From: Paraburkholderia sp. BL23I1N1
Lineage (GTDB): Bacteria; Pseudomonadota; Gammaproteobacteria; Burkholderiales; Burkholderiaceae
NCBI RefSeq assembly: GCF_003610295.1
Contig: NZ_RAPV01000001.1
Span: 6,324,001-6,388,000, forward strand
Direction: 5' to 3'
Length of the DNA: 64,000 nt
Both the position numbers and the translations under genes were made by a program. The notes below the pieces were generated by a model. The model ran no database searches. It was given only the letters and a program-made list of their open reading frames with translations, and had not been told where the DNA came from. This document shows positions 52,049 through 61,817 of the stretch, piece after piece. Position 1 is the stretch's first letter. Every line of letters starts with the position of its first letter.

Positions 52049-53490
52049 TTGCCATACCTCACGAAGAAATCCCCGAGTACGTCGTCCAGTTCCGGGACAC
52101 GCTCCTCGATCGGATAGGCCACGCGCGTAATATTCAGGTAATGATGAAAGTTGAGATTGCTCGAAAAATTGTTGCGGCCCCACGTTCCGCATCCCATTGA
52201 AAGCGAGAATGGCAAGCCGTTATCGAAGTTGCCGCCGGTCGCGAGGCAATGCGCCTGATTCACGATCACGCGCGCCACCGGCAGCGTCGAGCCGAGTTGC
52301 ACCGCCTGCCCGGGGTCGGTGGAATGCAGGCCGACCGAGTGCCCAGCTCCCATGTACGCGTAGATGCCGCGCACAATGCCGGCAGCGGCATCGAAGGTTT
52401 TCGCGCGATAGACGGTCAGCACCGGCGCGAGCTTCTCCCCTGAGAACGGGTAGTCAGCGCCGAAGCCGGTTTCTTCCACCATCAGGAATGCGGGCTCACG
52501 TGCCGCAATGTCGTCGAGGCCCGCCGCCCGCGCAATGAATGTGGCCGAATGTGCGGTGCAGTGTGCCGACAGCTTGCCGTTCGACCACAGGGCGGCCTGC
52601 AGCTGCGCCTTTTGCGCGGCGTCGAGCATCACGCCGCCGCAGGCGCTCAGTTCGGCCAGCATGTTCGCGTAGACCGCAGATTCGATGACCACACTGTTTT
52701 CCGACGAACAACTGGTCGCGTTGTCGAACGTTTTCGAACGCGCAATCTTGTGCGCTGCATCGTGCAAATCGGCCGACGCGGTGACGATCGACGCCACGTT
52801 GCCCGCGCCCACGCCGAACGCGGGCGTCCCGCTTGCGTAAGCCATCCGCACATTCGCCTGCGACCCGGTCGCCACGACCAGATCGCACTGCCGCATCAGT
52901 TCGGCGGTGGCCGCCTTGCTGATCGGCGCGGGCAGCATCTGGACGAGTTCGGGCGCGAGCCCGACTTTGGCGAATTGCGCGTGAATGAATTCGATCAACA
53001 ACGCGCACGACGAATAACCCTTGGGCGAAGGCGCCACGATCACGGCATTGCCGCATTTGAGGGCGTTGACGATCTTGTTGATCGGCGTGGCCGCCGGATT
53101 GGTGGACGGCGTGATCGCCGCCACCACGCCGACTGCCCGTGCAATCTCGACGATACCGGTGGCGTCATCGCGCTCGATCACCCCCGTGGTTTTCTGCCCG
53201 CGCAGATCGCGCAATAGTCCGAGCGTCTTACGAAAGTTCTTGCGGAACTTGTCGTTGGCGTTGCCGAGACCGGTGTCGCGCACCGCCAGCTCGGCCAGTT
53301 GCCGGTTGCGGGCGGGTTCCATGATCGCCCACGCGGCGGCGTCGGCGGCGGCATCGAGCACCGCCTGCCCCGCAGACTCGAATTCGCGCTGTGCGGCACG
53401 CGCACGGGCAACGAGTGTCGCGACAACGCGCTCACCTTCGCTCTGCGCGCTCGCGTGCGCAGCTTCGGCTTCTGTGGCCCTAACGTTCAT
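52045..53490 (-). CDS. sauS: CoA-acylating sulfoacetaldehyde dehydrogenase candidate
   Basis: This 481-residue enzyme of the acylating aldehyde dehydrogenase group would reduce sulfoacetyl-CoA to sulfoacetaldehyde with NADPH. The catalytic Cys is C261 in NATSCSSENS. The lack of the general-base Glu of hydrolytic enzymes fits a CoA-acylating mechanism. ITPSTNPAATPINKIVNALK near 126-145 and CGTWGRNNFSSNL near the C-terminus are typical of the AdhE/SauS-like group. ATG 53490 has GGAGTG upstream. It heads sauSTU and is divergent from an IclR regulator, as in the known sauRSTU cluster. Its product is the substrate of Xsc, encoded at 61943. Confidence 0.82.
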   Translation of the reverse strand: MNVRATEAEAAHASAQSEGERVVATLVARARAAQREFESAGQAVLDAAADAAAWAIMEPARNRQLAELAVRDTGLGNANDKFRKNFRKTLGLLRDLRGQKTTGVIERDDATGIVEIARAVGVVAAITPSTNPAATPINKIVNALKCGNAVIVAPSPKGYSSCALLIEFIHAQFAKVGLAPELVQMLPAPISKAATAELMRQCDLVVATGSQANVRMAYASGTPAFGVGAGNVASIVTASADLHDAAHKIARSKTFDNATSCSSENSVVIESAVYANMLAELSACGGVMLDAAQKAQLQAALWSNGKLSAHCTAHSATFIARAAGLDDIAAREPAFLMVEETGFGADYPFSGEKLAPVLTVYRAKTFDAAAGIVRGIYAYMGAGHSVGLHSTDPGQAVQLGSTLPVARVIVNQAHCLATGGNFDNGLPFSLSMGCGTWGRNNFSSNLNFHHYLNITRVAYPIEERVPELDDVLGDFFVRYGK

Positions 53491-53612
53491 ACGGTTCACT
53501 CCGGACGGAAAAGATGGGTGTGGATACCAATCTAGTGAGCCGTAGCTGCTTCGGAGTCCCGTTTTTTGAACTATCCCTTGCGCCGTGCCGCCGAGAATCG
53601 AAAAGTGCAATA

Positions 53613-53636
53613 TTCGGGACTTTCCATAGTCCCGAA
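53613..53636. promoter_or_regulatory. Operator palindrome of the sau divergent promoter
   Basis: A perfect 9+9 inverted repeat TTCGGGACT-N6-AGTCCCGAA lies 56 nt before the IclR GTG and about 120 nt before sauS. A second half-site AGTCCCG occurs at 53555-53561, 73 nt away, closer to sauS. A TATAAA at 53666-53671 may be the -10 of the IclR gene. The adjacent IclR regulator is the obvious candidate binder. Confidence 0.7.
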
Positions 53637-53691
53637 AACTAAACAGTCCGATGCACAATCCAACTTATAAATACGATGTTGAGGAGACAGC

Positions 53692-54453
53692 GTGTCGACT
53701 TCGAATCAATCGAATGCAGCGGCCGTGCGTGCATTTCGCGTACTCGAAACGTTGGCTGAGGCAAGCAGCCCGCTTTCCATGACCGATCTCGTCCATGCCC
53801 TCGAACTGCCCAAGCAGACCGTGCATCGCATCCTCGTGCAGTTGATGGATGCATGGCTTGTCACGCGCAGCGCCGACCGGCTGTATGAGTGTTCGCCGCG
53901 CGTGCGGATGCTGGCGGTCAATGTGCTGATGCATGCGGGGCCGGCCGCAGCCCGCCATGTGCTGCTTGAACAACTGGTGGCCAAAATCGGCGAAACCTGC
54001 AATCTGACGATGCTAGCCGGCAACGACGTGGTCTACGTCGACCGGGTGGAAACTGAGTGGCCGCTGCGCATGCATCTTCAACCGGGCTCGCATGTGCCGC
54101 TGCACTGTTCGGCAAGCGGCAAGCTGCTGCTCAGTTTCCTGCCCAAGGACCGGCGCGAACGGGTCATCGAAACCTTGCCGCTACGCGCCTATTCTGAACG
54201 GACGATTACGGATCGCGGCGAATTGCGCAAGGAACTGACCGTGACGCGGCGGCGTCAGCTCGCGATCAACAATCAGGAGCATTTGCAGGGGCTCATCGCG
54301 ATCGCAGTGCCGGTCATGCTGGACCGCAATCGCGCATGCGCGGCGATCGCCGTCCAGGCGCCGGTCGGGCGGGTCGTGCTCGACGATCTGCTGGCCTTCC
54401 TGCCCGATCTGCGCTTTGCCGCGGAGGAAACCGCCAAGACGTTCCGGCAGTAG
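53692..54453 (+). CDS. sauR: IclR family regulator of the sau genes
   Basis: This 253-residue regulator has an N-terminal winged helix-turn-helix (about 8-65; MTDLVHALELPKQTVHRILVQL) and a C-terminal GAF-like effector domain (about 80-250) containing HVPLHCSASGKLLLS. The start is GTG 53692, with GAGGAGACAGC upstream. It is divergent from sauS with the perfect palindrome between. I use the name sauR from gene position relative to sauSTU. The next gene is a second IclR of similar sequence, so which one senses sulfoacetate or sulfoacetaldehyde is unproven. Confidence 0.75.
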   Translation: MSTSNQSNAAAVRAFRVLETLAEASSPLSMTDLVHALELPKQTVHRILVQLMDAWLVTRSADRLYECSPRVRMLAVNVLMHAGPAAARHVLLEQLVAKIGETCNLTMLAGNDVVYVDRVETEWPLRMHLQPGSHVPLHCSASGKLLLSFLPKDRRERVIETLPLRAYSERTITDRGELRKELTVTRRRQLAINNQEHLQGLIAIAVPVMLDRNRACAAIAVQAPVGRVVLDDLLAFLPDLRFAAEETAKTFRQ

Positions 54454-54677
54454 CGCGGGTGAAATAGGCGTAGCGTCCCGGCACGCAGCGCCGAAAACGG
54501 GCCCGCCACCGCTGCAAATGTGCATTCATGCGCCGTGCAGTTGCGCCGCGATGCATTCCGAAAAACGGGACGGCTCACGCTGAAATACGGCCCTGGAATC
54601 GCTGCGATCCGGCGAAAACCACCACCGGCAAGGCCACGCGGTACAATGACGGCGATCCATTTTCCGGAACGGCCGAC

Positions 54678-55430
54678 ATGACTACAGCGGATACTCCCAC
54701 CCTGCGTGCCTTCGCGCTGCTCGAACATCTCGTGCGCGCCGAAGGTCCGGTGTCGCTGGCCGACATTGCCCAGGACGTCGACTTGCCAAAGGCTTCGCTG
54801 CATCGCATGCTCGCTTCGCTCGAGGCCGGTGGGCTCGTGATCCGCGAGCCGGGCCAGAAGAACGCCTATGTGATCGGGCCGCGTCTCGCGCAACTCGGTC
54901 TGGGCGTCATGATGCATTCGGGTGCCCGCCGGCTGCGCCATGCGATCCTGTCGAACCTGGTGGCCGATCTCGGCGAGACTTGCAACCTCACGATGCTGCA
55001 CGAAACCGAGGTGCTCTATCTCGACAGGCTCGAAGCGCCCTGGCCGTTGCGGCTCGATCTCAAGCCCGGCTCACACGTGCCGGCGCATTGCAGCGCAAGC
55101 GGCAAGCTGTTGCTGGCCATGCTGCCGCGCGAACAACGCAGCGCCCTCGTCCACACGCTGAAACTCGAACGCTTCACGCCGAATACCATCACCGATCCCG
55201 AACTGCTCGAAGCGGAACTCGACCGCACCGCGCACAAGCGCATTGCCATCGACAATGAGGAATTTGTCGCCGGCATCGCGTGCGTGGCCGCGCCGGTAAT
55301 GGATGAGAACAACACCTGTATTGCGGCGATCGCCGTTCACGCGCCGGTTTCGCGGGCGCCGCTCTCGCGCGCCCTGGAGTTTGTACCGCGTTTGCAGGAA
55401 GCGGCTCAGCAGCTTGCTAAAACGTTCTAG
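54678..55430 (+). CDS. IclR family regulator 2
   Basis: This 250-residue paralog of the preceding regulator has a helix-turn-helix at about 5-62 (SLADIAQDVDLPKASLHRMLASL) and an effector domain with HVPAHCSASGKLLLAML. ATG 54678 is preferred; the longer frame from 54528 has no family sequence. The upstream 224-bp region holds two near-identical repeats, CCGAAAACGGGCCCG (54491-54505) and CCGAAAAACGGGACG (54558-54572). Candidate targets are itself and, because two matching operators flank that promoter, xsc. The target assignment is speculative. It is convergent with tauR. Confidence 0.85.
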   Translation: MTTADTPTLRAFALLEHLVRAEGPVSLADIAQDVDLPKASLHRMLASLEAGGLVIREPGQKNAYVIGPRLAQLGLGVMMHSGARRLRHAILSNLVADLGETCNLTMLHETEVLYLDRLEAPWPLRLDLKPGSHVPAHCSASGKLLLAMLPREQRSALVHTLKLERFTPNTITDPELLEAELDRTAHKRIAIDNEEFVAGIACVAAPVMDENNTCIAAIAVHAPVSRAPLSRALEFVPRLQEAAQQLAKTF

Positions 55431-55471
55431 CAGGCTTATTCCACTGCTTATTAAGCTGCTCGTTCCACCGC

Positions 55472-56998
55472 CTAAGCTTCGGGCTCCTGCGCACGCACGA
55501 GCTCCGCGAGCAGACGCACGCCCTCGTCGATCTTTTCGAGCTTGATGGCTGAAAAACCCATCCGGAAGCAATGGTTCTGCTCCAGTCCGGTCATGAAAAA
55601 GACGCGCCCCAGTTCGATCAGAATCCCGTGTGCCTGCGCGTCCGCGGCGAGGCGGGTCGCATCGAGCCACGGCGGTCCCTCGACCCAGCACGACGCGCCG
55701 CCGCCCACCGGCAGATAGCGCGCTTCGGGAAGGTGCGTGTCGAGCGCTGTCATCAGCGCCTGGGCACGCTCCCGATAGGCGTGAGCGAGCCGCCGCAGCA
55801 GCGCATCGTGGTGGCCGAGCGCCAGAAAGGTGGCGAAGGCGCGCTGAATATAAGCGGCCGGGTGCCGCACCATCAGGCGCCGCAACGCACGCAGTTCGCG
55901 GACCAGTTCACGCGGCCCGACGATATAGCCCAGCCGCAGCCCCGGTGCAAAAGTCTTGGACAGGCTGCCGATATAGATCACCCGGTCCGCTGTATCCAGG
56001 CTCTTCAACGCCGGGTGCGGCATGCCTGAGAAGTTGTTTTCGCTCTCGTAGTCGTCTTCGATCAGTACGAAATCGTGAGCCTGCGCCTGTTCCAGCAGCG
56101 CATGGCGCCGCTCGATCGGCATGGTGGCCGTGGTCGGGCACTGGTGGCTTGGCGTCACATAGACGTAGTCGCATTGCGCGAGCAGATCGGCGTCTTCGAC
56201 CGGGCGCACGCCGCCGCTATCGACAGGCAGCGGTTGCAGCCGCGCATTGCGGTTCTCGAAGATATTACGGGCATCCGGATAGCCGGGGTTTTCAAAACCG
56301 ATCGTCGTCCGCTCGCTCGCCAGCAGATCCGCGATCAGATAGAGCGCCTGCTGGCAGCCGATCGTCACGACGATTTCGTCCGGCATGGCAAACACGCCGC
56401 GCCGCGGCAACACGCGCGTGCGGATCTGCTGGATCAGCGTATCGTCGTCGCGCTCGATCAGGTCCGGCGCCCAGTTGCGGATCTCCATGACCGACAGCGC
56501 CTTCATGCAGCATTCGCGCCAGTCGTTGGTCGGAAACAGCGACTGGTCGAATTGTCCGTAGATAAAGGGATATTCGTAAGTCAGCCAGTTCCCCGGCTTG
56601 ACGATGTTGCGCTGCGACGAGGGTCGTCTTTTAACGCGCTGATCCCAGTCCGGCCTTGCTAGCGCCTCATTGGCCGCCTGCCCCGGGACGGTTTGCAGCG
56701 GCGCAAATTCGTGCCGCCCTTCGAGGATGGCCGGGTTGACGAAATGCCCGCTGCGCTCGCGCGAAATCAGATAGCCCTCCTCAACCAGTTGCTGGTACGC
56801 GAGCACGACCGTATTGCGGGCGACGCTCAACTGGTCGGCGAGCTCCCGGCTCGACGGCAATGCGTGCTCCGGCAGCAGTTGGCCGTCCAGAATCGCGGCC
56901 ACCAGCATCTGGCGAATTTGACCCTGGAGGCTCATGTTCGACTCGGGTGAACGCTGGAACCGCTGGCTCCATAAGGCCACCGAGGTGCGACTTGCCAT
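55472..56998 (-). CDS. tauR: MocR/GabR-type regulator, TauR
   Basis: This 508-residue regulator has an N-terminal GntR winged helix (about 15-85; ALPSSRELADQLSVARNTVVLAYQQLVEEGYL) fused to a fold-type I aminotransferase-like domain (about 125-505). The PLP lysine is in IYIGSLSKTFAPGLRLGY. MocR proteins bind PLP and sense an amine; TauR senses taurine and activates its uptake and breakdown. ATG 56998 has CAGGAGAAAG upstream, whereas the longer frame from 57148 would cross the terminator-like hairpin. It is divergent from tauA, with TauR-like repeats between them. Confidence 0.88.
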   Translation of the reverse strand: MASRTSVALWSQRFQRSPESNMSLQGQIRQMLVAAILDGQLLPEHALPSSRELADQLSVARNTVVLAYQQLVEEGYLISRERSGHFVNPAILEGRHEFAPLQTVPGQAANEALARPDWDQRVKRRPSSQRNIVKPGNWLTYEYPFIYGQFDQSLFPTNDWRECCMKALSVMEIRNWAPDLIERDDDTLIQQIRTRVLPRRGVFAMPDEIVVTIGCQQALYLIADLLASERTTIGFENPGYPDARNIFENRNARLQPLPVDSGGVRPVEDADLLAQCDYVYVTPSHQCPTTATMPIERRHALLEQAQAHDFVLIEDDYESENNFSGMPHPALKSLDTADRVIYIGSLSKTFAPGLRLGYIVGPRELVRELRALRRLMVRHPAAYIQRAFATFLALGHHDALLRRLAHAYRERAQALMTALDTHLPEARYLPVGGGASCWVEGPPWLDATRLAADAQAHGILIELGRVFFMTGLEQNHCFRMGFSAIKLEKIDEGVRLLAELVRAQEPEA

Positions 56999-57064
56999 GC
57001 TTTCTCCTGTTTTTTTAGGCGGGGTCCGCCCGCACGAAGGCGGACACCGGCATTGTGGACGCAC

Positions 57065-57103
57065 AAAAAAACGCCTGCCAGCCGCCCCCGGGCGGCTGCC
57101 GGC
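57065..57103 (-). terminator. Terminator-like hairpin in the tauR leader
   Basis: On the minus strand CAGCCGCC (57098-57091) pairs with GGCGGCTG (57086-57079), extended across a small internal loop by GCC/GGC, and is followed directly by G and seven T (57071-57065). It has the form of an intrinsic terminator but lies between the tauR start and the tauA/tauR operator, facing tauR. It could attenuate tauR expression. Confidence 0.55.
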
Positions 57104-57138
57104 CGAACCGGCGCTACGGCCCATCCTGGTGCAGCGGT

Positions 57139-57171
57139 GTGGACTCAACGATCAGCCACGTCTGGCCCTAA
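57139..57171 (+). promoter_or_regulatory. TauR-like operator, copy A (upstream of tauA)
   Basis: GTGGACTCAA (57139-57148) and CTGGCCCTAA (57162-57171) form a direct repeat with 23-nt start-to-start spacing. TauR of Rhodobacter capsulatus recognises CTGGAC[CT]TAA direct repeats. The block aligns with 60231-60263 at 25 of 33 positions with identical spacing. It lies 126 nt before the tauA ATG. Confidence 0.72.
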
Positions 57172-57296
57172 CCTGCAACATTTTTTACTGACGATACTCG
57201 CATCAACCCATTGCCGGCGATTGGGACAAGCCCCCGTCGGCGTGCGTTGAATTCACGTGTATTCGCGTACCTACACGGCTATTCTGGAGACCTACG

Positions 57297-58355
57297 ATGA
57301 AAAGCGACACACACCCGAAGTTGTCCCGCTGGTTCGGCAATCTGACGCGCCGCGTGACTGTGGCGGCCTTGGCCGCGCTGGCCTGCGCGGTGGCGCCCGC
57401 CAGTTACGCGCAGGACAAGGAGGTCACGATTGCCTATCAGCAGATCGTCGACCCCTGGGTCGTCGCGATCGCGAGCGGCTCGATCGAGAAAGACACGGGC
57501 TACAAGATCAACTGGCGGCAGTTCGAATCCGGCGCGAAGGTCGCGACCGCCATGGCCTCGGGCGACGTGAAGGTCGGCGTGATCGGCTCGAGCCCGCTCG
57601 CGGCGGCGGTGAGCCAGGGGCTCGACCTGCAGCTCTTCTGGATTCTGGACAACATCAACCAGGCCGAAGCGATGGTTGTACGCAATGGCTCGGGCATCAC
57701 CAAACCGTCTGATCTGAAGGGCAAAACGATCGGCGTTCCGTTCGTCTCGACGACGCACTATCACACCATGTTCGCGCTGCAGCATTGGGGCATCAATCCG
57801 TCCGAGGTGAAGATCCTCAACATGCAGCCGAACCAGCTGGTCGCGGCGTGGGAGCGCGGCGATATCGACGCCGCCTACGTGTGGGACCCGGCGCTCGCCC
57901 AGTTGAAGAAAAACGGCAAGGTCCTGATCACATCCGGCGACCTGTCCAAGCTCGGCAAACCGACCTTCGACGGCATTGCGGTCGATCGCCAATGGGGCGA
58001 GGCGCATAAGGACTTCATGGCCAAGCTCGTGAAAGCCATCGCCAATGCGGACGATCAGTACCGCAAGAACGCGGCGCAATGGAACGCCACCTCGCCACAG
58101 GCCGCGGCCATCGCGAAGATGATCGGCGGCTCGCCCGCCGACGTGCCGGAATCGCTTTCGCTGTATGCCTTCCCGACACTCCAGGAACAGGCCTCCGCCC
58201 AATGGCTGGGCGGCGGCAGTGCAGGCCGCGCAACGTTCGCGCTGAAGGACACGGCCAACTTCCTGAAGGATCAGAAGCAGATCAGCGCGGTGTTGCCCGA
58301 CTACTCGAAGTTCGTGACCCCCGCTTATGCCGAAGCGGCCATGAAACTCAAATGA
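57297..58355 (+). CDS. tauA: Taurine-type ABC transporter substrate-binding protein
   Basis: This 352-residue periplasmic protein of the TauA/SsuA family has a signal peptide ending around SYAQDKEV (about residue 38). The opening is VTIAYQQIVDPWVVAIASG, with the family segments MASGDVKVGVIGSSPLAAAVSQGLD and AYVWDPALAQL. It binds taurine or a related sulfonate and delivers it to TauBC. ATG 57297 follows CTGGAGACCTACG. It is the first gene of tauABC, under the TauR-like operator. Confidence 0.9.
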   Translation: MKSDTHPKLSRWFGNLTRRVTVAALAALACAVAPASYAQDKEVTIAYQQIVDPWVVAIASGSIEKDTGYKINWRQFESGAKVATAMASGDVKVGVIGSSPLAAAVSQGLDLQLFWILDNINQAEAMVVRNGSGITKPSDLKGKTIGVPFVSTTHYHTMFALQHWGINPSEVKILNMQPNQLVAAWERGDIDAAYVWDPALAQLKKNGKVLITSGDLSKLGKPTFDGIAVDRQWGEAHKDFMAKLVKAIANADDQYRKNAAQWNATSPQAAAIAKMIGGSPADVPESLSLYAFPTLQEQASAQWLGGGSAGRATFALKDTANFLKDQKQISAVLPDYSKFVTPAYAEAAMKLK

Positions 58356-58394
58356 CGTAAGACGTAAGCGGTTTCTGTCGAATCAGGAGGCAAC

Positions 58395-59202
<808 letters not shown>

Positions 59203-59210
<8 letters not shown>

Positions 59211-60123
59211 TTCAAAACGGGCTCATGTCCTTGCGCAAGGCCATGACGCCCCGCTGGGATCCGACACGCCGATCGAGCCGCCACGCACGCCCGGTCGACG
59301 TCCACGGCTTCTCGCCAAGAAACCCGCGAAGCCAGGCGACACGTTCGGCGTACCCGGCCAGGGCAGCAGTATCGTTGCGAGCCTCGCGACGGTCGCGCTA
59401 TTCGTCGGGCTATGGTTTGTCGCGACGAACCTGCACTGGATCAAGCCGCTCTTTTTGCCGTCGCCGCAAGCGGTGTATGCCAAGTTCGTGTTTGTCGCCA
59501 CGGAGGGTTTCGCCGGTTCCACGCTCATTCAGCACACTGGTATCAGCTTGCTGCGCGTGTTCGGCGCCTTCGCGCTCGCCTGTGTGACCGCGATTCCAAT
59601 CGGCGTGATGATGGGTGTCTCGCGTTTTGCGCGCGGCATCTTCGATCCACCGATCGAGTTCTACCGCCCGCTTCCGCCGCTCGCCTATTTGCCGCTCATC
59701 ATCATCTGGTTCGGCATTGGTGAATTCTCCAAGGTCTTTCTCATCTATCTGGCCATCTTCGCGCCGCTCGCCATTGCGGCACGATCCGGCGTGCGATCGG
59801 TGTCGATCGAGCAGATTCATGCAGCCTATTCGATGGGCGCCTCACGCACACAGGTGGTGCTGTATGTGATTCTGAAGTCTGCGCTACCGGAGATTTTCAC
59901 GGGGATGCGGATCGGCATCGGCGTCGGCTGGACGACGCTCGTCGCCGCGGAAATGGTGGCGTCGACCAGCGGCCTCGGTTTCATGGTCCTCAACGCCGCG
60001 GAGTTTCTTGCGAGCGACGTGGTGATCATGGGCATTGTCGTAATCGGCTTCTTTGCTTTGTGCTTCGACTTGCTGATGCGCCATCTCGAACGCGTGCTGG
60101 TGCCGTGGAAAGGCCGGGTTTGA
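59203..60123 (+). CDS. tauC: Taurine-type ABC transporter permease
   Basis: This 306-residue permease has about six membrane helices. The ABC permease loop lies near [20 protein letters not shown], and the later motif is [18 protein letters not shown]. An N-terminal polar extension of about 55 residues precedes the first helix. Its start overlaps the tauB stop. With TauA and TauB it forms the sulfonate importer. Confidence 0.92.
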
Positions 60124-60230
60124 CCCGCGAGTTTGATTGATTTAGCGCGGCCCAATAGCGGCCGCGTTTGTCTTATGGCGCCGCATTGCACCATGGGGCG
60201 CCGTGGAACGCCATACAGCCCCCCGCCCGC

Positions 60231-60263
60231 GTGGACTCAGCGATTGGCGGCGGCTGGCACTAC
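60231..60263 (+). promoter_or_regulatory. TauR-like operator, copy B (upstream of the aldehyde dehydrogenase)
   Basis: GTGGACTCAG (60231-60240) and CTGGCACTAC (60254-60263) repeat the layout of 57139-57171 with the same 23-nt spacing and 25 of 33 matching positions. It lies 56 nt before the aldehyde dehydrogenase ATG, in the 195-bp gap after tauC, implying a separate TauR-controlled promoter. Confidence 0.68.
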
Positions 60264-60318
60264 TCGGCTAGCCGCACCCTCCGCAATACTTCAGCTATCG
60301 GTTATCGCTGGAGGCAGC

Positions 60319-61773
60319 ATGAATTCGATCGCGGAAGTACGGCAGTGGCAGGTCCGTCATGAAGCGCTGCGCATCGGCGGAGAAAAAATACGGCGTGCGG
60401 AGATCATCGAAGTCTTCAACCCCTATAACGGCGAACTGGTGGGCACGGTGCCCAAAGCGACGCTGGCGGACGTGCAACACGCGTTTGCCTGGGCACACGC
60501 ATATCGGGCGCGGCTCACACGCTACGAGCGCTCGCAGATCCTGCTGCGTGCCGCGGACATAGTCCGTCGGCGTACTGAAGAAATTGCCGGCCTGATCACC
60601 GCCGAGTCCGGCCTGTGCATGAAAGATTCGCTATACGAAGCAGGCCGCGTCGCCGACGTCCTGACGTTCGGCGCCCATGAAGCGCTGAAGGACGACGGCC
60701 AGGTGTTTTCCTGCGATCTCACGCCGCACGGCAAAAAGCGCCGCGTCTACACCCAGCGTGATCCGTTGCTCGGCGTGATCTCCGCGATCACCCCGTTCAA
60801 CCATCCGATGAATCAGGTCGCGCACAAAATCGTGCCCGCCATCGCAACCAACAACCGCATCGTCGTCAAGCCCTCCGAGAAGGTGCCGCTGTCCACCTAC
60901 CTGCTCGCGGACATCCTTTACGAAGCCGGCCTGCCGCAAGAAATGCTGCAGGTCGTCACCGGCGACCCGAAAGACATCGCCGACGAACTGATCACGAATC
61001 AGCACGTCGATCTGATCACCTTCACCGGCGGCGTGCAGATCGGCAAATCTATCGCCAGCAAGATGGGCTATCGGCGCGCGGTGCTCGAACTCGGTGGCAA
61101 CGATCCGATCATTGTGATGGAAGACGCCGACCTGGAAGAAGCCAGCACGCTCACCGTTGCCGGCTCCTACAAGAACTCCGGCCAGCGGTGTACCGCGGTC
61201 AAGCGGATTCTGGTGCATGAAGCGGTGGCCGATCGCTTCGTCGAACTGCTCGTGGAGAAGACCCGGGCCATCCGTTATGGCGACCCCGCCGATCCGGCAA
61301 CCGACATGGGCACCGTTATCGACGAAGCCGCGGCGACCTTCTTCGAAGCTCAGGTGAACGATGCGATCAGCCGCGGCGCGACGTTGCTGCTCGGCAATCT
61401 CCGCGAGGGCGCGCTGTATTCGCCAACGGTCCTCGATCATGCGACCCCCGACATGCCGCTCGTCAAATACGAAACCTTCGGGCCGGTGTCGCCGGTGATC
61501 CGCTTTCACGATATCGACGACGCGATCCGGATTTCCAATTCGACTGACTACGGGCTCTCGTCTTCGGTCTGCACGAACCGCCTCGATTACATCACGCGCT
61601 TTATCGCCGAACTGCAGGTGGGCAGCGTGAACGTGCGCGAAGTACCCGGCTACCGGCTCGAGTTGACACCGTTCGGCGGCATCAAGGATTCGGGTCTTGG
61701 CTACAAGGAAGGTGTGCAGGAGGCGATGAAAAGCTTCACCAACGTGAAGACCTATTCGCTGCCGTGGGATTGA
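60319..61773 (+). CDS. PhnY-like aldehyde dehydrogenase (phosphono-/sulfoacetaldehyde)
   Basis: This 484-residue NAD-dependent aldehyde dehydrogenase has catalytic C291 (NSGQRCTAVKR) and base E257 (VLELGGNDP). The overall wording and C-terminus (VKTYSLPWD) are of the phosphonoacetaldehyde dehydrogenase (PhnY) type. Its anionic two-carbon substrate is structurally close to sulfoacetaldehyde. ATG 60319 has GGAGGCAGC upstream; the long frame from 60133 covers the operator. It sits between tauABC and xsc under a TauR-like operator, so oxidation of sulfoacetaldehyde to sulfoacetate is plausible. Phosphonoacetaldehyde is the alternative. Context favours the sulfonate role; biochemistry is needed to choose. 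Confidence 0.8.
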   Translation: MNSIAEVRQWQVRHEALRIGGEKIRRAEIIEVFNPYNGELVGTVPKATLADVQHAFAWAHAYRARLTRYERSQILLRAADIVRRRTEEIAGLITAESGLCMKDSLYEAGRVADVLTFGAHEALKDDGQVFSCDLTPHGKKRRVYTQRDPLLGVISAITPFNHPMNQVAHKIVPAIATNNRIVVKPSEKVPLSTYLLADILYEAGLPQEMLQVVTGDPKDIADELITNQHVDLITFTGGVQIGKSIASKMGYRRAVLELGGNDPIIVMEDADLEEASTLTVAGSYKNSGQRCTAVKRILVHEAVADRFVELLVEKTRAIRYGDPADPATDMGTVIDEAAATFFEAQVNDAISRGATLLLGNLREGALYSPTVLDHATPDMPLVKYETFGPVSPVIRFHDIDDAIRISNSTDYGLSSSVCTNRLDYITRFIAELQVGSVNVREVPGYRLELTPFGGIKDSGLGYKEGVQEAMKSFTNVKTYSLPWD

Positions 61774-61817
61774 ACCACGTCCCATACATTCCACGCAGCA
61801 TCGCATTCATTAATTTT

